Source of the DNA: Variovorax sp. Root318D1
GTDB lineage: Bacteria; Pseudomonadota; Gammaproteobacteria; Burkholderiales; Burkholderiaceae_C
DNA: 64,000 nt
Reading direction: 5' to 3'
Assembly (NCBI RefSeq): GCF_001424835.1
Contig: NZ_LMCQ01000005.1
Span: 1 to 64,000 of the forward strand
The number at the start of each line of letters is the position of its first letter. The first letter of the stretch is position 1. Below the pieces are notes generated by a model. It ran no database searches, was not told the origin of the DNA, and worked only from the letters and a program-made list of their open reading frames with translations. A program made the translations under genes and the position numbers. This document shows positions 39,840-48,748 of the stretch, piece by piece.

Positions 39840-42800
39840 TGGAGATCGACAAACACAGCATCGCGGACCGGTTCGCGCGCCTGTCCCGGGAAAAGCAGAA
39901 GGTGTTTCTCGGCCTCCTGCAGAAGCAGGGCGTGGACTTCGCCAAGCTGCCCATCGTGGCGGTGCCGCCTGGAACGAAGGCCGAACTTTCCTATGCGCAG
40001 TTGCGCCAGTGGTTCCTGTGGCAGCTCGACCCGAAGAGCACGGCGTACCACATCTCCGGCGCGCTGAAGCTGCATGGGGTGCTGGACATCGATGCGCTGA
40101 AGAAGAGTTTTGCGGCGCTGGTCGAACGCCATGCCTCGCTGCGCACGGTATTCCAGCCGGACGCGCAAGGGCTGTGCGAACAGATCGTGCAGGACCACGT
40201 CGCTCTCGACATTCCGGTCATCGACCTGGCCGGTGCAGAGGGCGATGTGGAAGCGCATGCGCGCGAAGAAGCCCGCCGCCTGAGCGCGACGCCCTTCGAC
40301 CTCACGACGGGTCCGCTGATGCGGGTCGGCGTCATCCGGCTCGCGCCGCAGGCGCATGTGCTGGTGCTGGTGATGCACCACATCATCGCCGACGGCACCT
40401 CGCTGCATCTTCTGGTGGGCGAGTTCGTGGCGCAGTACCGTGCGCGGGTGCGCGGCGATGGGATGGACCTGCCGCCGCTGCCGATCCGCTATGTGGACTA
40501 CGCGGCATGGCAGCGCAACTGGCTGGAAGCGGGCGAGAAAGAAAGGCAACTCGCCTATTGGACCGAGCGCCTGGGCACCGGCAACCCGGTGCTGCAGCTC
40601 GCAACGGACCACAGCCGGCGGCCGAGCGGGCACTACACCGCGGCCCGGCACGGCGTCGACCTGCCGCCCGAGCTGGTGCAAGGCCTTCACAAGCGCGCAC
40701 GCGCCCAGGGTGCGACGCTTTTCATGGTGCTGCTGGCCGCATTCCAGGCCCTGCTGCACCGCTACACCGGACAGCAGGACATTCGCGTGGGCGTCTCGGT
40801 AGCGAACCGCCATCGCGGGGAGACGGAAGGCGTCATCGGGCTCTTCGTCAACACGCAAGTCATGCGCAGCGCGGTCGAAAGCCGCATGAGCCTGGCACAG
40901 GTGCTGACACAGGCGAAGGAGGCCGCGATGGGCGCGCAGGCGCACCAGGACCTGCCGTTCGAACAACTGGTGGAGGCGCTGCAGCCCGAGCGCAGCCTGA
41001 GCGTGAGCCCGCTGTTCCAGGTGATGTTCAGCCACGAGCGGACCGACTCCCGCACGCTGAAGCGGCTGCCCGACCTGGCGCTGGAAGACTATGCGCTGGC
41101 GGCGCCGGTGGCGCAGTTCGAACTGGTGCTGAGCACCAGCGAGGATGCCGACGGGCGCATGCATGCGAGCTTCATCTACGCATCGGAGCTGTTCGAGCAG
41201 GGCACCATCGAACGCATGACCGCGCACTACGTCGCGATGCTCGGTGCGTTGGGCGGCGACGACGGGCACGCCGTGGGCGACGTCGACCTGATGGACGCGC
41301 CCGAAAAAGCGCAGCTCGCGGCATGGAGCGTGAACGCGCAGCGCGAGCCGCAGCACGAACCCGTGCACCGGACGATCGAGAAACAGGCCCGCGCGCAGCC
41401 GCAGGCCATCGCGCTGCTCTTCGGCGACGAGGCATTGAGCTTCGACGAACTGAACCGCCGGGCCAACCGCCTGGCGCATCGCCTGATCGCCCTCGGCGTG
41501 AAGCCCGACATGCGCGTGGGCATCGTCATGCAGCGTTCGGTCGAGCTGGTGGTGGGACTGCTCGGCATCCTGAAAGCCGGCGGCGCCTATCTGCCGCTGG
41601 ACCCGGACTACCCGGCCGAGCGCCTCGCCTACATGGTGCAGGACAGCGGCATCGAACTGCTGCTGGCACACCGCGCCACGCGCGACTGCCTTGACGACCG
41701 CAGCAGCCTGACCACGCTGGAGATCGACAGCATCGATTTCGGCGGCGAGCCCGACACCGATCCGCAGGTTGCATTGCACGGCGAAAACCTCGCCTACGTG
41801 ATCTACACCTCGGGCTCCACCGGCAAGCCCAAGGGCGCGGCCATCCGGCACGATGCCTTGCACAGCTGCATGGCCTGGATGCAGCGCACCTACGGCCTTA
41901 CCCGCGAGGACACCGTGCTGCACAAGGCGCCGTTCGGCTTCGACGTTTCGGTGTGGGAGCTGTTCTGGCCCATGACCTCCGGTGCGCGGCTGGTGGTTGC
42001 CAACCCCGGCGACCATCGCGATCCGGCCCGGCTGGTCGAACTGATCCAGCACCACCAGGTCACCACGCTCAACTTCGTGCCATCGATGCTGCAGGCCTTT
42101 CTCGCGCACGAAGGCATCGAGGCCAGCACGCGGCTCAGGCACATCATCTGCGGCGGTGAGGCGATGCCGGCCGAGACGCAGAAGGAAACGCTGCAACGCC
42201 TCAGTGGTGCGACGCTGCAGAATCTTTACGGCCCGACCGAAACCACGATCCACGTCACGCGCTGGACCTGCCGTGACGATGGGCAGAGTCTCGTCCCCAT
42301 CGGCCAGCCGATCACCGACACGCAAGCCTATGTGCTCGATGCCGAGCTCAACCTCGTGCCGCGCGGTGTGGCGGGCGAGCTGTACCTCGGGGGCGTGAGC
42401 CTCGCGCGGGGCTACCTGAACCGGCCGGGCTTGAGCGCCGAGCGCTTCGTGGCCGATCCGTTCGGCGGCAACGGCGGCAGGCTGTACCGCACGGGCGACC
42501 TGGTGCGCTGGAATGCCGAGGGGCAGATTGAGTACCTGGGCCGCATCGACCACCAGGTGAAGATCCGCGGCCTGCGCATCGAGCTCGGCGAAATCGAGGC
42601 GCAGTTGCTCGCGCAGCCCGAAGTACGCGAGGCGGTGGTGGTGGCGCGCGAAAGCCCGGGCAGCACCTCGCTCGTGGGCTACATCGCGGCGCATGCGGAC
42701 CACGCGGTCGACAGCGCGGTGCTGCGCGAACGCCTCGGCCAGGTGCTGCCCGACTACATGGTGCCGCGCTTGGTCGTCACGCTCGCGGCCTTGCCGCTGA

Positions 42801-43924
42801 ACGCCAATGGCAAGGTCGACCGCAAGGCCTTGCCGGAGCCGGAAGGGCTGGGCAGCGAACGCGCCTACGAAGCGCCACAAGGCAATGCCGAAGAGGCACT
42901 GGCCGCGATCTGGAGCGACGTGCTGGGCGTGGCGCGCGTGGGGCGCAACGACAACTTCTTCGAACTGGGCGGCGATTCCTTGCTGAGCCTCAAGCTGGTC
43001 GCGCGCATCCGAAAGCAGCTGCCCGGTGGCAGCCACCTGAGCCTGGCCGACGTGATGCAAGCCGCAAGCCTGTGCGAACTCGCGGCGCGCGTGCACCAGC
43101 GTGCGGCCACCGCCAGCGATGCGGTGTGCCTTCATGCCGAAGGCACGGGTGTGCCGCTGTTCTGCCTGCCCGGCTTGATCGTCAACTCGCGCGAGTTCCA
43201 GCCGCTGGCGCGCGCGGTCCAAGGCGACCGGCCGGTGTATGCCTTCGTGAGCCACGTCTACACGCGCAAGCGCTGGCGCGGCTTTGCCATTCGCGAACTC
43301 GCGGCCGAATATGCGGACTTCATCGTCGCAACCGCCACTGGCGGCCGCTGCGCGCTGCTGGGCTGGTCGCTCGGCGGCGACCTGGCCTTCGAGGTGGCGC
43401 GTCAACTGCAGGGGCGCATCGAGATCGTGTTCTTCGGCGCGGTCGATGTGTTCGAGTCGGAGCCGATGGTTCCCGCGGGCACCCTGACGCCGGCGCAGCG
43501 CGCGCAGGCTGACGAGGTGCTGGCCGCATGGCTTGCCAAGTCGGACATGGCGGCGCAGTGGAAGGCGCTGTTCGCCCGCATGACCGATGCGGAGCGAACC
43601 TGGGTGGCCGAGCAATTGCTGGCCCCGGCCTGGGTTTCGCCGCTCGACGGCGCCGGCGACGAAGCCTACGAGTACCTGCTGTGGGCCACGCTGGACAGCC
43701 GCGTGCAGTCCGCGCGCTACCAGGAGGCCCCAACCGACCTGCCCGTGCAGGTGTTCCATGCCGAGCGCTCGCTGCAGGCGCCGGGTGTCCTGCGCCAATG
43801 GCCGGACCGGGCACGCGTGCTCTCGACCGAAGTGGTGGCGGGCACCGGCCACCTGGACATCATCCGCGACGCGCAGTTCGGCACCATCGTGAAGAGCCGC
43901 TTGCTAGAGCTCGACCCCGCGTAG
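39839..43924 (+). CDS. Terminal NRPS: C-A-PCP-thioesterase
   Basis: 1361 residues; ATG 39839 overlaps the previous stop (a TTG one codon earlier is less likely). C domain ~40-470 (HHIIADG), A domain ~506-1000 with pocket D-V-W-N-I-G-L-I-H, the same as the first NRPS. PCP S1047 (LGGDSLL). The thioesterase (~1100-1361) has nucleophile S1177 in LGWSLGG and H1338 in GTGHLDII. It adds the last residue and releases the finished peptide by hydrolysis or cyclisation. The A domain is nearly the same sequence as that of the first NRPS. The run of siderophore synthetase genes ends here, followed by a bidirectional terminator. Confidence 0.93.
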   Translation: MEIDKHSIADRFARLSREKQKVFLGLLQKQGVDFAKLPIVAVPPGTKAELSYAQLRQWFLWQLDPKSTAYHISGALKLHGVLDIDALKKSFAALVERHASLRTVFQPDAQGLCEQIVQDHVALDIPVIDLAGAEGDVEAHAREEARRLSATPFDLTTGPLMRVGVIRLAPQAHVLVLVMHHIIADGTSLHLLVGEFVAQYRARVRGDGMDLPPLPIRYVDYAAWQRNWLEAGEKERQLAYWTERLGTGNPVLQLATDHSRRPSGHYTAARHGVDLPPELVQGLHKRARAQGATLFMVLLAAFQALLHRYTGQQDIRVGVSVANRHRGETEGVIGLFVNTQVMRSAVESRMSLAQVLTQAKEAAMGAQAHQDLPFEQLVEALQPERSLSVSPLFQVMFSHERTDSRTLKRLPDLALEDYALAAPVAQFELVLSTSEDADGRMHASFIYASELFEQGTIERMTAHYVAMLGALGGDDGHAVGDVDLMDAPEKAQLAAWSVNAQREPQHEPVHRTIEKQARAQPQAIALLFGDEALSFDELNRRANRLAHRLIALGVKPDMRVGIVMQRSVELVVGLLGILKAGGAYLPLDPDYPAERLAYMVQDSGIELLLAHRATRDCLDDRSSLTTLEIDSIDFGGEPDTDPQVALHGENLAYVIYTSGSTGKPKGAAIRHDALHSCMAWMQRTYGLTREDTVLHKAPFGFDVSVWELFWPMTSGARLVVANPGDHRDPARLVELIQHHQVTTLNFVPSMLQAFLAHEGIEASTRLRHIICGGEAMPAETQKETLQRLSGATLQNLYGPTETTIHVTRWTCRDDGQSLVPIGQPITDTQAYVLDAELNLVPRGVAGELYLGGVSLARGYLNRPGLSAERFVADPFGGNGGRLYRTGDLVRWNAEGQIEYLGRIDHQVKIRGLRIELGEIEAQLLAQPEVREAVVVARESPGSTSLVGYIAAHADHAVDSAVLRERLGQVLPDYMVPRLVVTLAALPLNANGKVDRKALPEPEGLGSERAYEAPQGNAEEALAAIWSDVLGVARVGRNDNFFELGGDSLLSLKLVARIRKQLPGGSHLSLADVMQAASLCELAARVHQRAATASDAVCLHAEGTGVPLFCLPGLIVNSREFQPLARAVQGDRPVYAFVSHVYTRKRWRGFAIRELAAEYADFIVATATGGRCALLGWSLGGDLAFEVARQLQGRIEIVFFGAVDVFESEPMVPAGTLTPAQRAQADEVLAAWLAKSDMAAQWKALFARMTDAERTWVAEQLLAPAWVSPLDGAGDEAYEYLLWATLDSRVQSARYQEAPTDLPVQVFHAERSLQAPGVLRQWPDRARVLSTEVVAGTGHLDIIRDAQFGTIVKSRLLELDPA
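41795..42245. repeat. Duplicated adenylation-domain core, copy 2
   Basis: Partner of 22640-23100. The encoded protein segments are almost the same (for example FGFDVSVWELFWPMTSGARL in both), including every pocket residue. This implies residues 1 and 5 of the product are chosen by the same specificity. Confidence 0.75.
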
Positions 43925-43950
43925 CGGCAAAGACGCGGCAAAGACGAAAA

Positions 43951-43984
43951 AAAAGCCGGATGCCCGCGAGGGCATCCGGCTTTT
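43951..43984. terminator. Bidirectional intrinsic terminator
   Basis: Perfect 11-bp GC-rich stem (GCCGGATGCCC / GGGCATCCGGC) with a GCGA loop, flanked by an A-run on the left and TTTT on the right. It can end transcription from the NRPS operon (+) and from the convergent TonB receptor gene (-). Confidence 0.92.
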
Positions 43985-44001
43985 GCTCTGGAGCGCCGCG
44001 C

Positions 44002-46203
44002 TTACCAGCGGTAGGTAGCCGTCGCCACCGCCGTGCGCTGTGTGCCCAGGTAGCAATAAGCGTAGGCGCAATTCGCGACGTAGGTCTTGTTGGTCAGGTT
44101 GCGCAGGTTCAGCGCCAGCGTCCAGCGGTCGATGTCGTAGCCGATCATCGCGTCGAGCAGCGTGTACGACGGCACCTTGGCCGGCGCGACCACTTCTCCG
44201 TCGCCATGGGTCGAGCCGTTGAAGCGCGCGCCCACGCCCACCTTCAGGCCGTTGCTGAAGCGGTAGTCCGCCCACACCGACAGGCGATTGCGCGGAACCG
44301 ACATCGACTGCTTGCCGATCTCCTCGACCCGGCTGCTGGCCGTGACGATGGCGCGCGGCGTGTAGGCGTACGAGGCCGTGAGGTTCAGGCGCGGCATGAG
44401 CTCGGTGGTGGCCTCGAGTTCGAGGCCGCGCACCGAGATCTCGCCCGTCTGCTTGGGCATGAAGCTCGCATCGAAGGTGATGTAGTTCTTGCGGCGCAGG
44501 TCGAAGATGGCCGCGCTGTAGAGCGACTTGCCGCCCGGCGGCTGGTAGCGGATGCCGGCCTCGTATTGGCGGCCGCTTTCCGGCTTGAAGGGCGTCTTGG
44601 TGGCGGGATCGAGCGCGCCAATGGGCGCGAACGATTCGGAGTAGCTCAGATAGGGTGCGAGTCCGTTCGGCGCCAGGTAGACGAGGCCCGCGCGCTTGGT
44701 GAACTTGTGCTCAGAAATGCGCTGCGTGGTGCCGTCGAGCCGGCTGTAGTTGCTGCTCTGCGCCGTGTCGTAGCGCCCGCCCAGCGTGAGCGACCAGCGG
44801 TCGCCCCACTTGATCTGGTCTTGCACGTAGATGCCGGTCTGCGCCAGCCGGTTCACGCCGTTGACGTACGGGGCGGGAAGGTCGATGGCGCCGCCGTAGA
44901 CGGGGGCATAGATGTCGAGCAGCGGCGCGCCGACGATGCTGCTGAACGTGTACTGGTCGATGCGAGTGCGCTGGTAGTCCAGCCCCACCAGCACCTTGTG
45001 CTGCCAGTCGCCCGATCGCAGGTCGGCCTGCAACTGGTTGTCCATGGTGAGCGAGGTCGTGCTTTCCTGGCTGCCGAAGACGCCGCGGTTCAGGTATCGG
45101 TAGTTGGCGGGGCTGAGCGCATTGGCGGGATCCATGACCGCGAAGCTCGGCGACTGCAGGGTCCGGTAATCGACTTCGAGCTTGCCGTAGCGCAGCTTCT
45201 GGCGCGCGGTGAAGGTGTCGTTGAAGCGATGCTCCAGCTGGTAGCCGATCATCTTCTGGTCGTGGTTGAAGTGATCGAAGCTCGGGTCGGCGACGTTCAG
45301 GTCGCTCGGAATGAAGGTGCCGATGCGCGTCGGCTTCAGCGAGCCCTCGACGGGCCGGATCCGGCTGTAGGCGCCTGCGCGGTTCTTTTGGTACTGGGCC
45401 AGCAGCGTGAAGGTGGTGTCGCTCGAGGGCTTCCAGGTGATCGAAGGCGCGATGTAGGTGCGGTCGTCGCGCGAGTTGCCTCCGGGCAGCTGGGCGTCGC
45501 GCAGCACGCCGGTAATGCGGTAGAGCACCTTGCCTTCCGCATCGAGCGCGCCAGAGAAGTCGCCGGCCACCTGGCGGCGGGCATCGTTACCGTACTGCAG
45601 CTGGATCTCGCGCAGCGGCTCCGCCGTGGGCAGCTTGCTCGCGATGTTGACCACGCCGCCCGGACTCGCCATGCCGTAGAGCACCGAGGTCGGGCCGCGC
45701 AGCACTTCGATGCGCTCGCTGCCGTAGTTCTCGGTCTTCCAGACGCCCCAGGTGCCGTTGTTGCGCAGTGGCAGGCCGTCCAGGTAGAAGCCGGGCGCAT
45801 AGCCGTCGAATCCGCGGATCGCGATCCAGTCGTAGCGCGAATCGGCGCCGAACGGGGCGATGGCGACGCCCGGCGTATAGCCAAGCGCATCCTTGACGGT
45901 GGTGGCGCCGATGGCGTCCATGCGGTCGGCCGTGATGACCGAGATCGACTGCGGCGTCTCCACGATCGGCGTGTCGGTCTTGCTGCCGGCCGTGCTGCGC
46001 TTGGCCAGGTAGCCGTTGACGTGGCCGGTGGCGGATTCTTCCGTGGTGGCGTTCACGGTGATCGCGGGCAGGGTCGGGTCTGCGGGACGCGGCTGCTGTC
46101 CCGTGGCTTGCGCCGAGGCGCTCACGCTGCAAAGTGAAAAGGCTGTGCCGAAAGCCGCGGCAAGCGCGGTATTCAATAGACGTTGACGGGGCAGGGGACG
46201 CAT
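44002..46203 (-). CDS. TonB-dependent ferric siderophore receptor
   Basis: 733 residues from the ATG at 46203; an earlier in-frame start lacks a signal peptide. The signal sequence ends at VSASAQA (~33). The plug domain (~60-190) has ETPQSISVITADRM, IRGFDGYAPGFYLDGLP and VLRGPTSVLYGMASPGG. The rest is the 22-strand barrel, ending in an aromatic residue (TATYRW) as outer-membrane proteins do. There is no N-terminal signalling domain of the FecA/FpvA kind, so it is a pure transporter. Its place beside the NRPS genes indicates it imports the iron-loaded product. It is transcribed alone: a terminator lies just upstream. Confidence 0.95.
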   Translation of the reverse strand: MRPLPRQRLLNTALAAAFGTAFSLCSVSASAQATGQQPRPADPTLPAITVNATTEESATGHVNGYLAKRSTAGSKTDTPIVETPQSISVITADRMDAIGATTVKDALGYTPGVAIAPFGADSRYDWIAIRGFDGYAPGFYLDGLPLRNNGTWGVWKTENYGSERIEVLRGPTSVLYGMASPGGVVNIASKLPTAEPLREIQLQYGNDARRQVAGDFSGALDAEGKVLYRITGVLRDAQLPGGNSRDDRTYIAPSITWKPSSDTTFTLLAQYQKNRAGAYSRIRPVEGSLKPTRIGTFIPSDLNVADPSFDHFNHDQKMIGYQLEHRFNDTFTARQKLRYGKLEVDYRTLQSPSFAVMDPANALSPANYRYLNRGVFGSQESTTSLTMDNQLQADLRSGDWQHKVLVGLDYQRTRIDQYTFSSIVGAPLLDIYAPVYGGAIDLPAPYVNGVNRLAQTGIYVQDQIKWGDRWSLTLGGRYDTAQSSNYSRLDGTTQRISEHKFTKRAGLVYLAPNGLAPYLSYSESFAPIGALDPATKTPFKPESGRQYEAGIRYQPPGGKSLYSAAIFDLRRKNYITFDASFMPKQTGEISVRGLELEATTELMPRLNLTASYAYTPRAIVTASSRVEEIGKQSMSVPRNRLSVWADYRFSNGLKVGVGARFNGSTHGDGEVVAPAKVPSYTLLDAMIGYDIDRWTLALNLRNLTNKTYVANCAYAYCYLGTQRTAVATATYRW

Positions 46204-46308
46204 AAGGTTGATGACTCCAGGGTGCTTGAATACGACGTGTTCACGTTTCGGCGCCCAAAGCGGCCGATGCCGGCGCCTTGGTGCTTCCATACATGAGACG
46301 TTTGACTT

Positions 46309-46344
46309 AAAAAAAAGGAGACAGCGGGCTGTCTCCTTTCTTTC
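46309..46344 (-). terminator. Intrinsic terminator of the hydroxamate operon
   Basis: Perfect 8-bp stem (GGAGACAG / CTGTCTCC) with a CGGG loop at 46317-46336. On the - strand it is followed by a run of eight T residues (plus-strand A-run 46309-46316). It lies 39 bp after the monooxygenase stop and separates that operon from the receptor gene. Confidence 0.9.
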
Positions 46345-46374
46345 TGCCTACCCTCCCCGGGGGCAAGGACCTGC

Positions 46375-47700
46375 CTAGGCGCGGACCGGTTGGCGCTCGC
46401 GGAGGGCGCTGTTTGCGGCATTGGCCGCCGTCGGCGTGCCCGCCGGAATCGCCTTGAGCAGCGCATTGCCGATCTCGCCCGTGCGCACCGAGGTGACCGA
46501 CAGCAGCGTGTCGCTCAGCCCGTGCGAAGACTCGCAGGCGCCCTGCAGGAAGATGGCGGGATGGAAGTCCGGCGTGCTGCCGAGGCGGTAGTGGCGATCG
46601 ACCGAGAAATCTCCAAGATACGGGGCGAGCGGCGTCAGCAGCGCCTTGTGCTGTTCGCGCGCATACCCGGTGGCCAGCACCACGGCGTCGTAGCGCGAGG
46701 TGCTGTCGCGGCCGGTGTCCTGGTCGGAGAGGGTGAGGTGGATGCCGTCGACCGTGGCATGCACGCCGCGGATCTCGTGCCGGCGCAAGAAGCGCATGCG
46801 CTCCTCCCCGCGGACCTTCTGCTCATAGAACATCTTGAAGATCTGCTGGATCAGGTCGAGGTCGGCCACCGCGTAGTTGGTGTGGCCGAACTCGTCGATC
46901 AGTGCGGCGCGCTCGTCCTCGGTCTGGCTGTAGATGTAGTCGGTGAACTCGATGTTGAACACCTCGTTCACGAAGGGGCTGTCGTCGGACGGTCGGATCG
47001 AGCGGGACCGCATGATCAGGTCGACCTGCGGCGCGTGCGGCCGGCCCTGCAGGTCCATGAAGATCTCGGCCGCGCTCTGGCCGGCACCGACGATGGCGAT
47101 TCTTGCGGCGTCGGGCAGGCGGGCCATGTCCCGCAGGTAGCTGCTCGAATGGAACACGCGCGGATCGTCCCTGAGTGGCCCGAAGCCTTCCGGAATGTTG
47201 GGCATGCCGCCGATGCTGACGACCAGGTTGCGCGCGAGCCGCTCGGTCACCTGGCCGCTACCGTCGCGCGAGCGCACGCGCAGTAATGAAACCTCGCCGC
47301 CGTGAGTTTCCTTTTCGGGCAGCACCTCGAAGACTTCCTCGCCGTACACGCAGGCGTCCTCGAACTGGGCCGCGGCCCAGCCCAGGTAGTCGTTGAACTC
47401 GTGGCGGCTGGGGAAGAAGGTCTTCAGGTTGATGAAGTCCTGCAGGCGCTTCTTCTCGTGCAGGTAGTTGATGAAGGTGAAGCGGCTGGTCGGGTTGCGC
47501 AGCGTCGCCAGGTCCTTCATGAACGAGATCTGCATGTGCGCCTGGTCCAGCATCATGTCCTTGTGCCAGGCGAAGCCGGCCTGCTTCTCGATGAACATCG
47601 CATCGACGCGGCGGCCGTCGCGGCGTTTCTCGTCCAGCGCAATGGCCAGCGCGATGTTCGAAGGGCCGAAGCCGATGCCGATGAGGTCGTGAATCACCAT
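46375..47700 (-). CDS. L-ornithine N5-monooxygenase (PvdA/SidA type)
   Basis: 441 residues. It hydroxylates the side-chain nitrogen of ornithine with FAD, NADPH and O2, the first step to hydroxamate ligands. The FAD site is IGIGFGPSNIALAIA at the N-terminus, the NADPH site is IVGAGQSAAEIFMDL (~210), and the C-terminal ATGY motif is present. The DQAHMQISFMKDLATLRNP stretch is typical of N-hydroxylating enzymes acting on ornithine or lysine. It is the last gene of the - strand operon after the acyltransferase (13-bp gap). Ornithine is preferred over lysine because of similarity to PvdA and the PvdF-like neighbour. Confidence 0.93.
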   Translation of the reverse strand: MVIHDLIGIGFGPSNIALAIALDEKRRDGRRVDAMFIEKQAGFAWHKDMMLDQAHMQISFMKDLATLRNPTSRFTFINYLHEKKRLQDFINLKTFFPSRHEFNDYLGWAAAQFEDACVYGEEVFEVLPEKETHGGEVSLLRVRSRDGSGQVTERLARNLVVSIGGMPNIPEGFGPLRDDPRVFHSSSYLRDMARLPDAARIAIVGAGQSAAEIFMDLQGRPHAPQVDLIMRSRSIRPSDDSPFVNEVFNIEFTDYIYSQTEDERAALIDEFGHTNYAVADLDLIQQIFKMFYEQKVRGEERMRFLRRHEIRGVHATVDGIHLTLSDQDTGRDSTSRYDAVVLATGYAREQHKALLTPLAPYLGDFSVDRHYRLGSTPDFHPAIFLQGACESSHGLSDTLLSVTSVRTGEIGNALLKAIPAGTPTAANAANSALRERQPVRA

Positions 47701-47713
47701 GGCGGTTTTTCCT

Positions 47714-48748
47714 TTACGCAGAGTGTTGGGCAGGCGTGGCGGCGCCGTCGCTGCGGGGCAGCCACAGGGCGTCGGTGAAATAGCGTTCGCGCAGCATCAC
47801 CACGAGCAGCGCGCGCTTGTGCGGCAGGTCGAACTCCTTCACCTTGGCGTAGCCGGACTTGTCGAGGTTTCGGATCTGCTGCAGGTGATCAATGCGCGGC
47901 TCGCCCACCGCACGCTGGGTGCGCGGGTCGCACAAAAAGATGTAGTGCGAGATCGAGGTGAGCCATGCGGTGGCGAAGGCCTTGCCGCGGAATGCGGGCT
48001 CGCCGATCAGCACGTGCCAGCCGCGGTCGTGGTCGGCCACGTCATAAAAAGGCGCGATGCGGCTCTCCTTGGCCCAGTACATCTCGAAGTAGCCGAAGGG
48101 CTCGTCGTCGAGGCAGGCGATCATCGAATGCATGTGCGGGTCGCGGTCGATGGCCGAAAGGTACTGGCGGTGCTTGTCGAGGTCGCCTTCTTCCTTCCAG
48201 ATCACGGCCACGTCGGGGTCGTTCATCCAGCGGTTGAACATCGCGAGGTCGGCCTCGAAGTCGAAGCTGCGAAACGAAAAAGTCTTGCCGAGCCAGGGAA
48301 TGAAGCGCTGGTAGAGCACGCCGCGCGGTTTGGGCGGTCGCACGGGGTGGCGCTTTCCGTTGCTCAATGCGTATTGAAGCGCGATGGGCGGGTGCACGGT
48401 GGGCAGCCAGAGAGAGGGCTGCTGCCACAGCATGTCGCGGCAGGCGAGGGCCTTGCCATCTTCGGCTTGCAGCAACACGCCGGCCTGCACGAGTGCTGCG
48501 GCCGGATGGCTCGGGGCCACGGTGCAGGTCTTGTTCGCCGGTTGGTATTCGAACGCGCCTTCGAGCGCCGCGAGCAGATGAGCCGTGGAGGCGTCGCTGC
48601 CGTCCACCCACTCAAGCGTGGCGCCCTGGCCGGTCTTCCATAGCGAGCGCGAGCCGTCCTGCGTATTTCGCACGCCGAGCATCTCGCCTTCGCGGGTGAT
48701 CGCGTGCGGCATGCCGTCCGCATAGGAAACATGGAGAGCGGACGTCAT
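47714..48748 (-). CDS. IucB-like GNAT N-acyltransferase for hydroxylated ornithine
   Basis: 344 residues from the ATG at 48748, which overlaps the formyltransferase stop. The C-terminal ~200 residues are a siderophore GNAT domain: FRSFDFEADLAMFNRWMNDPDVAVIWKE, GYFEMYWAKESRIAPFYD, and GWHVLIGEPAFRGKAFAT for acyl-CoA binding. IucB and RhbD are relatives, which acetylate N-hydroxylysine or similar amines. The first ~140 residues are a less conserved domain common in longer members. It should transfer an acetyl (or longer acyl) group to N5-hydroxyornithine. Having both this and a formyltransferase suggests two kinds of hydroxamate in one product. Confidence 0.88.
   Translation of the reverse strand: MTSALHVSYADGMPHAITREGEMLGVRNTQDGSRSLWKTGQGATLEWVDGSDASTAHLLAALEGAFEYQPANKTCTVAPSHPAAALVQAGVLLQAEDGKALACRDMLWQQPSLWLPTVHPPIALQYALSNGKRHPVRPPKPRGVLYQRFIPWLGKTFSFRSFDFEADLAMFNRWMNDPDVAVIWKEEGDLDKHRQYLSAIDRDPHMHSMIACLDDEPFGYFEMYWAKESRIAPFYDVADHDRGWHVLIGEPAFRGKAFATAWLTSISHYIFLCDPRTQRAVGEPRIDHLQQIRNLDKSGYAKVKEFDLPHKRALLVVMLRERYFTDALWLPRSDGAATPAQHSA

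Noticed and set aside
44002..46203. TonB receptor as a FecA/FpvA-type signal transducer
   Set aside because: The mature protein goes into the plug domain after only about 25-30 residues; the ~80-residue N-terminal signalling domain is absent.
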